Below the pieces are notes generated by a model, which saw only the letters and a list, made by a program, of their open reading frames with translations, did not search any database and was not told where the DNA came from. The translations under genes and the position numbers were made by a program. From a bacterium (GTDB lineage Bacteria; Bacteroidota; Ignavibacteria; Kapaibacteriales; UBA961), in NCBI GenBank assembly GCA_022844575.1, contig JALHLL010000153.1:1-8627 (forward strand): a stretch of DNA of 8,627 bases. Reading direction: 5' to 3'. Below, in pieces: positions 1 to 6,118 of this stretch (the stretch's first letter is position 1; every line of letters starts with the position of its first letter).

Positions 1-936
1 ACCGTTAGGCAGATCACGTACAGGGATTTCTAAATACTTCTCATTGCCGGAAAAATAAGTATTGATAATTCTCTTTATAATTGCACCGTTTAGTGATGTT
101 ATCTCTATGGAAAGTTGATTCCCTTCCTTTTGTAATGATGGCGGTAAAGTAATATATATATATTCCGAGCATGGTAAGGGATATGTATATAAAAGTTGTT
201 CGCTTTCATGCTGTGCAGACAAAGTGTTTTCGGTTCTAAATGTATATACATTTGACCAATCTCGCCATTTCGTATCTGTTTGTGCACGGACACGCCAATA
301 ATAAGCGGTATTCGCTTGCAACAGATTCGCCGTAGGTAAGTTAATGGTTGCCCATGTGGTCGAATCTTCAAAAACATTTTTTGAATTTAATGGATTATCG
401 TCTTTACTATTTCTTGAAATGGAAAATTCTTTATCAGTACTTAATTGGAAGTGATACTTACTGCTCCCATGCGTCGGATACCATGTAAAATTTATTGATT
501 CCGTTGAAGGAACCAATACCCCATCTATCGGAACGATGGGATATGTCATTCTTGTCGAATCGAAAGGTCTTATTATAAACGGTGTTATATTATATTTAAT
601 GCCTAAAAATTTGATATAAAATGAGGAATCTTTGCATGAGAAGCCTATAGGAATTTGAAGATTAAAATGCATAATTTGTATGTCGGGTGGATAAGCGGCT
701 CCGGCTGTTAACTTATCTGTCATTAAATTACTCCAGTGTTCACATGAGTGGTCAAGCGATGCCCCCGAAATGTTGTCAGTCATTCTTTTTGTGACAATGC
801 CTTTTATCATCTCTCCGGGTATGAAGTATCCTCTTTCCGGTACATAAACGGTTACAATTCCATATTGTGCATACAGCGTTTGAATGGAAGAAAAAACGAA
901 AAAAGCAAATGTGAAAATTCCCAACATTTTTTTCAT
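1..936 (-). CDS. Secreted protein with FnIII-like domain and T9SS sorting domain (3' end beyond the window)
   Basis: An open frame of 312 codons runs off the left edge without a stop. Residues 1-23 look like a signal peptide: a KK start, the hydrophobic run LGIFTFAFFVFSSI, then likely cleavage after LYA. Residues 24-130 are an unrecognised N-terminal region with two cysteines (65 and 101) that could pair. Residues about 135-236 resemble a fibronectin-III fold: INFTWYP, YHFQLSTDKEFS, and AYYWRVRAQ followed by WSNVYTFRT. From residue 248 the pattern matches a type A T9SS C-terminal sorting domain: YPLPCSEYIYITLP (usual YPNP), then LSIEITSLNGAIIKRI, then LEIPVRDLPNG, where the final xYxVxI strand would follow outside the window. 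Inferred role: export across the outer membrane by the type IX system, as a cell-surface or secreted protein of unknown activity. There is no Shine-Dalgarno, as is usual in this group. The ATG at 936 is chosen because it gives a clean signal peptide. Exact function is unknown. Confidence 0.85.
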   Translation of the reverse strand, partial: MKKMLGIFTFAFFVFSSIQTLYAQYGIVTVYVPERGYFIPGEMIKGIVTKRMTDNISGASLDHSCEHWSNLMTDKLTAGAAYPPDIQIMHFNLQIPIGFSCKDSSFYIKFLGIKYNITPFIIRPFDSTRMTYPIVPIDGVLVPSTESINFTWYPTHGSSKYHFQLSTDKEFSISRNSKDDNPLNSKNVFEDSTTWATINLPTANLLQANTAYYWRVRAQTDTKWRDWSNVYTFRTENTLSAQHESEQLLYTYPLPCSEYIYITLPPSLQKEGNQLSIEITSLNGAIIKRIINTYFSGNEKYLEIPVRDLPNG

Positions 937-967
937 CTAGTCCATGCCCCGATAGTAAGAAAACGTT

Positions 968-995
968 ATTTTATGAGGCACAACTTAATAAACAA
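968..995 (-). promoter_or_regulatory. Candidate promoter for the T9SS-secreted protein gene
   Basis: Read on the minus strand, TTGTTT and TAAAAT are separated by 16 bases. The -10 matches the sigma-70 consensus at five of six positions; the -35 matches only at TTG. It lies about 30 bases before the start codon at 936 and downstream of the gcvH terminator, so the gene needs a promoter in this stretch. No TAnnTTTG box is present. The call is by eye and weak on its own. Confidence 0.35.
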
Positions 996-1072
996 TTTCG
1001 CTGCAAAACATCAATCTGGTATTTTTTGCGTAGTAAGTATTCGTTCTTTAAGTCATTTTTTAAGCAAAAACG

Positions 1073-1101
1073 AAAAAGACCCGCTTTGAGCGGGTCTTTT
1101 T
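1073..1101 (-). terminator. Bidirectional intrinsic terminator after gcvH
   Basis: A perfect 12-bp inverted repeat (AAAAAGACCCGC / GCGGGTCTTTTT) closes a 5-base loop. On the minus strand the GC-rich stem runs into TTTTTCGTTTTT, a good U-tract. The plus strand also has a T-run, so it can act in both directions. It sits 23 bases past the gcvH stop and marks the end of the accB-accC-gcvH transcript. Confidence 0.93.
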
Positions 1102-1124
1102 ACTATTGAATATAATGTATCTAA

Positions 1125-1502
1125 TCAATGTCCTACTAATTCTTTGTATGCTGAAGCATCCATCAACCCCTCAAGTTCACTCAAATCCGATAACTCAATT
1201 TTGATAAGCCATCCTGCGCCATAGGGGTCTGAATTTACAGATTCCGGAGCGTCATTGATCGCAGAATTTGTTTCGACTACATTTCCTGAACACGGTGAAT
1301 ATAATTCAGCCACAGTTTTAACAGCTTCAATCGTTCCGAATGATTCACCGGCTGCTAAAGCGGCAGGTCCGTTAAAATCAATATAAACAACATCACCAAG
1401 TTCACCCTGAGCATGCTCTGTAACGCCGATAGTACCGACATTACCTTCCATACGTATCCATTCATGATCTTTTGTGTACTTCAACTCTTCCGGAAAATTC
1501 AT
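1125..1502 (-). CDS. gcvH: Glycine cleavage system H protein
   Basis: 125 residues, the usual length for H protein. It carries lipoate on a lysine arm and shuttles the aminomethyl intermediate between the P, T and L proteins of the glycine cleavage system; in some bacteria it also serves as a lipoate relay. The lipoyl site is in FGTIEAVKTVAELYSP, with Lys62 as the modified residue, and the flanking SGNVVETN turn is typical. The N-terminal LKYTKDHEWIR and the C-terminal NSDPYGAGWLIKI are family hallmarks. The start is supported by a strong AAGGAG seven bases upstream. It follows accC after 30 bases and ends at a terminator, so it is the last gene of the acc operon. No gcvP, gcvT or lipoate ligase gene lies in the window, so its partners are encoded elsewhere. 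Confidence 0.97.
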   Translation of the reverse strand: MNFPEELKYTKDHEWIRMEGNVGTIGVTEHAQGELGDVVYIDFNGPAALAAGESFGTIEAVKTVAELYSPCSGNVVETNSAINDAPESVNSDPYGAGWLIKIELSDLSELEGLMDASAYKELVGH

Positions 1503-1532
1503 TTAATTTCTCCTTGTAAAAAGTAATAAAAA

Positions 1533-2873
1533 TTATGCTCGCCAATCATGGGTATCAAGATACTTCGTATCGAAATTACCCGAAATAAAGTCTTTATTAT
1601 CCATCATCTTTCTATGAAAAGGAATTGTCGTTTTAATTCCCTCAATAACGAATTCATCTAAAGCGCGTCTCATTTTAGCTATGGCTTCATTACGTGTTTT
1701 AGCATAACTAATTAGCTTAGCAATTAGTGAATCATAATAGGGAGGTATCGAATATCCCTGATAGATATGGGAATCAATTCGAATGCCATGCCCGCCCGGA
1801 AAATGTAAAGATTGAATTGTGCCCGGTGAAGGACGGAAATCTTTTTCAGGGTCTTCGGCATTTATACGACATTCTATTGCATGATAATCAGGTTCTGTTT
1901 GTCTAACCGAAAGTTTCTCGCCTGATGCAACTAATATTTGTTCTTTCACCAAATCAACACCGATAGATTGTTCCGTAACAGGATGTTCAACCTGAATCCG
2001 AGTATTCATTTCCATAAAATAGAAATTACGATGTTTGTCAACAAGAAATTCAATCGTTCCTGCACCCTCATAATTAACGGCTCTTGCACCTATTTCCGAT
2101 GCTTCTCCCATCGCTTTGCGTAATTCAGGGGTCATAATAGGGGAGGGGGCTTCTTCAATAAGCTTTTGATGTCGACGTTGAATTGAGCATTCTCTTTCAT
2201 TAAGATGAACTACATTACCGTGTTTATCGGCAAAAACCTGTATCTCAATGTGTCTTGGCTCCTCTATGAACTTTTCGATATAAACATCAGGATTAGCGAA
2301 TGCTGCACCCGCTTCGGTTCTTGCCATTGTAAAACCACGCTCAAGTTCGGAGGGTTCTTGTATGTAACGCATACCTTTACCACCACCGCCGGCAACCGCC
2401 TTAATCATAACCGGATAACCGACTTCGTCGGCAACTCTTTTTGCATCGTCTAAAGTTTCAACTATACCGCCACTACCCGGTACAACAGGGACTCCTGCAT
2501 TACGCATTGTTTCCTTTGCTATGGACTTATTCCCCATGCGAACAATAGCATCAGGTTGAGGCCCGATAAATACAAGACCTACTTCGCGGCACATATCGGC
2601 GAACGAATCGTTTTCAGCAAGGAAACCGTAACCCGGATGTATAGCGTCTGCTCCAGTAATATGCGCTGCAGAAAGAAGGGCGTTTTTATTCAAATAACTC
2701 TCTTTTCCGAGTGGCGGTCCTATGCACACTGCTTCATCAGCGAATTTTACATGTAGTGATGACACATCAGCTGTAGAATAAACAGCAACGGTTTTTATCC
2801 CCAATTCATGACACGCACGTATAATTCTCAAAGCAATTTCGCTTCGATTGGCAATCAGAACTTTTTTTATCAT
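1533..2873 (-). CDS. accC: Acetyl-CoA carboxylase, biotin carboxylase subunit
   Basis: 446 residues, matching E. coli AccC (449). It uses ATP and bicarbonate to carboxylate the biotin on AccB, the first half-reaction of malonyl-CoA synthesis for fatty acids. The N-terminal biotin carboxylase domain opens with KVLIANRSEIALRI. The central ATP-grasp domain has the glycine-rich loop AGGGGKGM at 161-168, Lys116 and Lys159 for ATP, PRHIEIQV near 206-213 and QRRHQK at 232-237. Metal and catalytic residues Glu275, Glu288, Asn290, Arg292, Gln294 and Glu296 lie in FMEMNTRIQVEHPVTE, and Arg336 is in ECRINAEDP. The C-terminal domain ends the protein, so there is no fused biotin carrier. One oddity is Ser11 in the usual NRGEIA motif. 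It starts 26 bases after accB with no visible Shine-Dalgarno, and gcvH follows in the same operon. Confidence 0.98.
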   Translation of the reverse strand: MIKKVLIANRSEIALRIIRACHELGIKTVAVYSTADVSSLHVKFADEAVCIGPPLGKESYLNKNALLSAAHITGADAIHPGYGFLAENDSFADMCREVGLVFIGPQPDAIVRMGNKSIAKETMRNAGVPVVPGSGGIVETLDDAKRVADEVGYPVMIKAVAGGGGKGMRYIQEPSELERGFTMARTEAGAAFANPDVYIEKFIEEPRHIEIQVFADKHGNVVHLNERECSIQRRHQKLIEEAPSPIMTPELRKAMGEASEIGARAVNYEGAGTIEFLVDKHRNFYFMEMNTRIQVEHPVTEQSIGVDLVKEQILVASGEKLSVRQTEPDYHAIECRINAEDPEKDFRPSPGTIQSLHFPGGHGIRIDSHIYQGYSIPPYYDSLIAKLISYAKTRNEAIAKMRRALDEFVIEGIKTTIPFHRKMMDNKDFISGNFDTKYLDTHDWRA

Positions 2874-2899
2874 ATATTTTTATATTCAAATGATAAGAA

Positions 2900-3391
2900 T
2901 TAGCCCACTTGAATTTCAAATAAGGGCTGATTATACTCTACAGGTTTTCCGCTGTCGCTAAGGCAACGAACGATTGTCCCGGAAACATCCGATTCAATTT
3001 CGTTCATGAGTTTCATTGCCTCAACAATACATAACGGAGCACCCGTCTGAACCTTATCACCAACTTTTACGAATGGTGGGGCTTCCGGCGAAGGAGCGCG
3101 ATAAAATGTTCCGACGATAGGCGAATGAATTATATGGAGATTAGCAGCAGGAGCCGGTTCGGCAGCCGCAACAGGAGGCGTCGGGGCGGCTGTTTGATTA
3201 GCTTGCAAAGGTTGAGGCGAAGGTTGTACAAACTGAGGTGCAACTTGTTGCGGAGCAGCTACCATTTGTACTGTTTGTTGAGCAGGTTGACGTGACAGAA
3301 ATACTTTCGTTCCTTCCTCCTCGACAGAAAGTTCGGTTGCAGTACTCTGATCGAAAAGTTGAACAAGTTGTTTGAGGTATTCAATATCCAT
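2900..3391 (-). CDS. accB: Acetyl-CoA carboxylase, biotin carboxyl carrier protein
   Basis: 163 residues, close to the usual 150-160. It carries the covalent biotin that is carboxylated by AccC and then delivers CO2 to acetyl-CoA at the AccAD carboxyltransferase, which is not in this window. Residues 1-35 form the N-terminal AccC-binding/dimer segment (LVQLFDQSTATELSVEEEGTKVFLSR). Residues 36-83 are a flexible linker rich in Pro, Ala and Gln. Residues 84-163 are the biotinyl domain, with SPIVGTFYRAPSPEAPPF as the start and thumb region and biotin site EAMKLMNEIES, Lys127 being the modified residue. The start is supported by GGAG about eight bases upstream. The gene begins only 28 bases after the U-tract of a terminator-like hairpin behind efp, so its expression may depend on readthrough or on a promoter I cannot identify. 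Order accB-accC is standard. Confidence 0.97.
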   Translation of the reverse strand: MDIEYLKQLVQLFDQSTATELSVEEEGTKVFLSRQPAQQTVQMVAAPQQVAPQFVQPSPQPLQANQTAAPTPPVAAAEPAPAANLHIIHSPIVGTFYRAPSPEAPPFVKVGDKVQTGAPLCIVEAMKLMNEIESDVSGTIVRCLSDSGKPVEYNQPLFEIQVG

Positions 3392-3419
3392 AATAACTTC
3401 TCCAAAAAAGTTTCGTAAT

Positions 3420-3461
3420 AAAAAAAAGCGTGCTTCTTTAATGCGAACAGAAACACGCTTT
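3420..3461 (-). terminator. Intrinsic terminator or attenuator between efp and accB
   Basis: On the minus strand AAAGCGTG pairs with CACGCTTT (8 bp), extended inward by one mismatch and three more pairs (TTC/GAA), around a loop of about 13 bases. It is followed directly by eight Ts. This is a standard Rho-independent terminator. It starts 22 bases after the efp stop and leaves only 28 bases before the accB start codon. That is little room for an accB promoter, and no good -10/-35 pair is visible there, so partial readthrough (attenuation) is plausible. Confidence 0.85.
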
Positions 3462-3483
3462 CATAGTTTTCAACTAACGAAGA

Positions 3484-4047
3484 TTATTCTTTGACTCTCT
3501 CGACATAATCCCCAGTACGAGTGTCAATTTTAAGTAAATCACCTTCATTAACAAAGATAGGAACTTTAACTTCCGCTCCGGTTTCAAGTGTAGCAGGTTT
3601 GCTTACATTTGTTGCGGTATCGCCGCGTACACCCGGCTCGGTTTGCGTTACACGCAAAATAACATTTGGCGGAAGTTCAACTGACAAAGCAACACTGTCA
3701 TTAAATGCAATTGACGCCTCCTGACCCTCTTTCATTAAACGTGATTGATTGCCCACTAAGTCAGACGAGATAGGGAATTGATCGTAGGTTTCATTATCCA
3801 TGAATACGAACATCTCACCATCACGGTATAAATATTGATAGTTTTTTTTCTCAACTCTTACAAATTCAATTGATTCTCCGGAGCGAAAACGATTTTCAAG
3901 TAATTTTCCGCTACGAAGATTTCGCATTGAAACTTGATAAAAAGCACGAAGGTTACCGGGTGTGCGGTGCTCCGATTCAATAACCGTACACAACTCATTA
4001 TTGTATTTGATTACTGCACCGGGGCGCAAATCGGCTGTTGTTCCCAT
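3484..4047 (-). CDS. efp: Translation elongation factor P
   Basis: 187 residues, the normal EF-P length. EF-P binds ribosomes between the P and E sites and relieves stalling at polyproline stretches. The three beta-barrel domains are recognisable: domain I with LRPGAVIKYNNELCTVIESEHRTPG, domain II with YLYRDGEMFVFMDNETYDQ, and the OB-fold C-terminal domain with RGDTATNVSKPATLETGA, VPIFVNEGD and IDTRTGDYVERV, the family signature. The tip loop of domain I reads PGNLRAF: the residue at the E. coli Lys34 position is Asn32, so neither lysine (beta-lysylation) nor arginine (rhamnosylation) is available there. A clear AGGAG four bases before the ATG supports the start. The gene lies 36 bases after tRNA-Cys in the same direction and is closed by a terminator. 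No EF-P modification gene is in the window. Confidence 0.98.
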   Translation of the reverse strand: MGTTADLRPGAVIKYNNELCTVIESEHRTPGNLRAFYQVSMRNLRSGKLLENRFRSGESIEFVRVEKKNYQYLYRDGEMFVFMDNETYDQFPISSDLVGNQSRLMKEGQEASIAFNDSVALSVELPPNVILRVTQTEPGVRGDTATNVSKPATLETGAEVKVPIFVNEGDLLKIDTRTGDYVERVKE

Positions 4048-4083
4048 AATCTCCTGATTTAAATAATATTAGATTTCATGTGG

Positions 4084-4157
4084 TGGAGGTTCCGGGCGGA
4101 TTCGAACCGCCGTAGGAGCTTTTGCAGAGCTCTGCCCAGCCACTAGGCGACGGAACC
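4084..4157 (-). tRNA. tRNA-Cys (anticodon GCA)
   Basis: A complete 74-base cloverleaf on the minus strand. The acceptor stem pairs GGTTCCG with CGGAACC. The D stem is GCC/GGC. The anticodon stem GAGCT/AGCTC holds loop CTGCAAA, with GCA at 4123-4125. The T arm is GGCGG-TTCGAAT-CCGCC. The discriminator base is T (U73), the known identity base for cysteine tRNA, and the CCA end is encoded. It sits 36 bases upstream of efp with no terminator between them, so the two are probably on one transcript from which the tRNA is cut. Confidence 0.98.
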
Positions 4158-4174
4158 GTACACAATTAAGTTTA

Positions 4175-4205
4175 CAAAAATATGCTAATTGAGTGGAATG
4201 ACCAA
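4175..4205 (-). promoter_or_regulatory. Promoter candidate for tRNA-Cys and efp
   Basis: On the minus strand TATTTTTG exactly fits the Bacteroidetes -7 box TAnnTTTG. A TTG (TTGGTC) lies 17 bases upstream of it, in the place of the -33 element. Transcription would start roughly ten bases before the mature tRNA 5' end, a normal arrangement. A second, sigma-70-like pair (TTGCTA, 17 bases, TAAAAT) overlaps just upstream at 4205-4233 and may be an alternative. Both are read by eye. Confidence 0.5.
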
Positions 4206-4257
4206 TTTTACATTATCTTTTACTCTTTAGCAAAATCATATTTGAAATCGTTCCTAT

Positions 4258-5097
4258 CTATTTAGAAGGTGCTAAACCCCTAAAACGAATAACAATTAAA
4301 CCGGAAATAATAAGACCTATCGAAATCCATTGTGCTTGAGATAATCCGAAATACAAATCATTGAGTCTTATAAATTCTACGCTTAAACGTTCTATGCCGG
4401 CAAAAACGAGATAAACTCCGAATAACCATCCCACTTGTTTTTGTTTGCTCTGTAATTTCCACAGAATGATAAAAACGATAAGCATTGAAAGAGTTTCGTA
4501 AACAGGAGCCGGATGTACAAGAATATCTTCAGGTATAGGTTTATCCGGAAATATTGAACGAAACTGTTCAACCAAATCGGGATTCTTTACAGAAAGTGTT
4601 GAAACAATACCCTTTGAATATGACATTGCCCATGGTAAAGTAGTAGGTATTCCGTAATCTCCATCACCGGAAAGTTGGCATCCTATTCTGCCTATGCCAT
4701 AACCGGCTGTTAAAGATAAGGTTGCTGCATCCGCAATATTTAAGAACGATACTTTTTTTACTCTGATATAGATATAGATAAGTGTAGTTGCAAGAATGAA
4801 TCCCCCAAGAAAGGTGAGCCCTGCTCCGCTTAAAAGCGTGCCTTTCGGATCTATCATAAATTCTTCAAAGTTTTCAAGGATATGGAAAAGTTTCGCACCA
4901 CCTATCCCGCCGATTAATGCTAAAAAAGTAATGTTGGATGAAATTACTTCTGCATTCGGTATTGCTCTTCTTCTCATTCCGTATGTTAATAGATAGCTTG
5001 CAGTTAAGTACGCCAAAGCAACCATAACGCCGAAGCTATAAATCGGAATTGTAATATTCAAAAAAGGAATAGGTAATTCAAGGAGTACTGGAATCAT
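4258..5097 (-). CDS. lgt: Phosphatidylglycerol-prolipoprotein diacylglyceryl transferase
   Basis: 279 residues, the usual Lgt size. Lgt is an inner-membrane enzyme that moves diacylglycerol from phosphatidylglycerol onto the lipobox cysteine of preprolipoproteins, the first step of lipoprotein maturation. There are about seven hydrophobic segments (near residues 17-40, 54-72, 92-112, 121-135, 201-216, 223-236 and 255-271). The Lgt signature appears as GRIGCQLSGDGDYG, with Arg137 matching E. coli Arg143. HPAPVYETL at 195-203 matches the HPxQxYE motif, and GIERLSVEFIR supplies Arg237, matching Arg239. Two positions differ: E. coli Asn146 is Cys140 and the Glu of NGE is Asp145, forms I recall in Bacteroidetes Lgts. 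The E. coli GMSFHGGL segment reads GLTFLGGF, so His103 is Leu97. It lies 21 bases after the HDOD gene and no terminator follows before tRNA-Cys. Confidence 0.94.
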   Translation of the reverse strand: MIPVLLELPIPFLNITIPIYSFGVMVALAYLTASYLLTYGMRRRAIPNAEVISSNITFLALIGGIGGAKLFHILENFEEFMIDPKGTLLSGAGLTFLGGFILATTLIYIYIRVKKVSFLNIADAATLSLTAGYGIGRIGCQLSGDGDYGIPTTLPWAMSYSKGIVSTLSVKNPDLVEQFRSIFPDKPIPEDILVHPAPVYETLSMLIVFIILWKLQSKQKQVGWLFGVYLVFAGIERLSVEFIRLNDLYFGLSQAQWISIGLIISGLIVIRFRGLAPSK

Positions 5098-5118
5098 AAT
5101 ATAGAGAAGTTGCGGTTT

Positions 5119-6006
5119 TTACTTGGTGGCCGAATCAGTCGCAACCATATTTAAGAATGAGGAAGCTTGACGGAATTCCGTTTCTAATTCGAATGTAAAC
5201 AATTCCAGATCAAGATTATTTAAATTTGGGGAAAATTCGCAGAGAACTTGCCATGATTTTTCCTCGATAAGATTTACTTTCGTAATACCTTCTTCAACAC
5301 TTGCACCCCACATCTCACAAAGAAGATCAGCAACACGTATAACCGCCGTTACTTCCTTACCCTCCGATAAGTTCCACGGATCATTATGATGACCTGGAAT
5401 AAGTTGTAGCTCTTTTGGTAGTTTCCACAAGCGGGCTATTAAATGACCTATTACACAATGATCCGAACCGAATACTCTTGTTTCCGCTTCAACATCCAAA
5501 ATGCCTTCGTTACGAACAAGTTCGATAACCTTAGCGTAATTTTCGGGATCGAATTGAATCATTGCCATTTTTCCTATATCATGCAATAATCCGCCAATAA
5601 ATTCCAAGTCCTTAAAATTACGTTTGATTTTAGTGGCTAAGTTCTTCGCAACCATTCCGGTACACGATGAATGATACCAGAAATTTTTCATGTGTTCCGC
5701 ACTATTTGAGCGCGACAACATAATAAATTTTGAGAATATTGATACACTTAACACAATATTAGCGACTCGATTGAGACCGAGAGCCAGAACTGCTTGTTGT
5801 AAAGATGTTACATTTGAACGTACGGCATACAAAGGCGAATTTGCCATTTGAAGTATCTTGAGAGTGAGAGCCGGATCGGTTTCTATTACGCCTGTAATTT
5901 CGCGGAAATCACTATTCGCGTTTTCTAACAAAGAAAGTACTTTGCCTGCTACAGGGGGAAGGGTAGCGAATTCTTGAGCACCACCTATGGTATCTATTAA
6001 TGACAT
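5119..6006 (-). CDS. HDOD-domain signal transduction protein
   Basis: 295 residues forming essentially one HDOD domain, with no receiver, GAF or GGDEF part fused. HDOD proteins are widespread regulators linked to signalling, motility and cell-cycle or stress responses, usually with no proven enzyme activity. The N-terminal part is canonical: LPPVAGKVLSLLENA, then ITGVIETDPALTLKILQMAN at 37-56, then AVLALGLNRVANIVL at 72-86. The HD part keeps an HD pair in GGLLHDIGKMAMI (His142-Asp143) together with His112, His183, His187, His206/207 and Asp227, so metal binding, and possibly phosphohydrolase activity, cannot be excluded. The C-terminal 60 residues are acidic and helical, without a known motif. 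The gene starts 112 bases after the transglycosylase and is followed by lgt after 21 bases, so these two are probably cotranscribed. No Shine-Dalgarno is visible. The specific target or pathway is not known. Confidence 0.93.
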   Translation of the reverse strand: MSLIDTIGGAQEFATLPPVAGKVLSLLENANSDFREITGVIETDPALTLKILQMANSPLYAVRSNVTSLQQAVLALGLNRVANIVLSVSIFSKFIMLSRSNSAEHMKNFWYHSSCTGMVAKNLATKIKRNFKDLEFIGGLLHDIGKMAMIQFDPENYAKVIELVRNEGILDVEAETRVFGSDHCVIGHLIARLWKLPKELQLIPGHHNDPWNLSEGKEVTAVIRVADLLCEMWGASVEEGITKVNLIEEKSWQVLCEFSPNLNNLDLELFTFELETEFRQASSFLNMVATDSATK

Positions 6007-6066
6007 AATAGTTTGCTAATTCAGTGTCCGAAAGAAGATAGTGTCAACTGCAAATTTTATCCGTAA

Positions 6067-6096
6067 CTAAATTAGTGAAAATCAAGCGAATATCAA
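6067..6096 (-). promoter_or_regulatory. Weak promoter candidate upstream of the HDOD gene
   Basis: The 112-base gap before the HDOD gene is the widest in this block and could hold a promoter. On the minus strand TTGATA is followed after 16 bases by TAATTTAG, one base off the TAnnTTTG box. No hairpin terminator separates the gap from the transglycosylase gene, so this would be an internal promoter of a longer operon. Low certainty. Confidence 0.25.
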
Positions 6097-6118
6097 TCTT
6101 GTTGGGGATTTTTATTCA

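Noticed and set aside
151..163. Short TA dinucleotide repeat
   Set aside because: It encodes EYIYI in the sorting domain and is too short to be a meaningful repeat or phase-variation tract.
105..377. 90-residue minus-strand open frame
   Set aside because: It overlaps the T9SS-protein frame, which has a signal peptide and recognisable domains; this one is an out-of-frame shadow.
748..1089. 113-residue plus-strand open frame
   Set aside because: It is antisense to the signal peptide and start of the secreted protein, crosses its promoter region, ends inside the terminator stem and resembles no protein.
1938..2756. Several plus-strand open frames opposite accC
   Set aside because: They are antisense shadows of a well-supported biotin carboxylase gene.
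3259..3456. 65-residue minus-strand open frame across the efp-accB gap
   Set aside because: It runs through the terminator and into accB in another frame; the sequence is low-complexity and has no start signal.
6024..6047. Perfect -35 TTGACA upstream of the HDOD gene
   Set aside because: The best -10 at proper spacing is TGAATT, three of six matches, so I could not support a promoter here.
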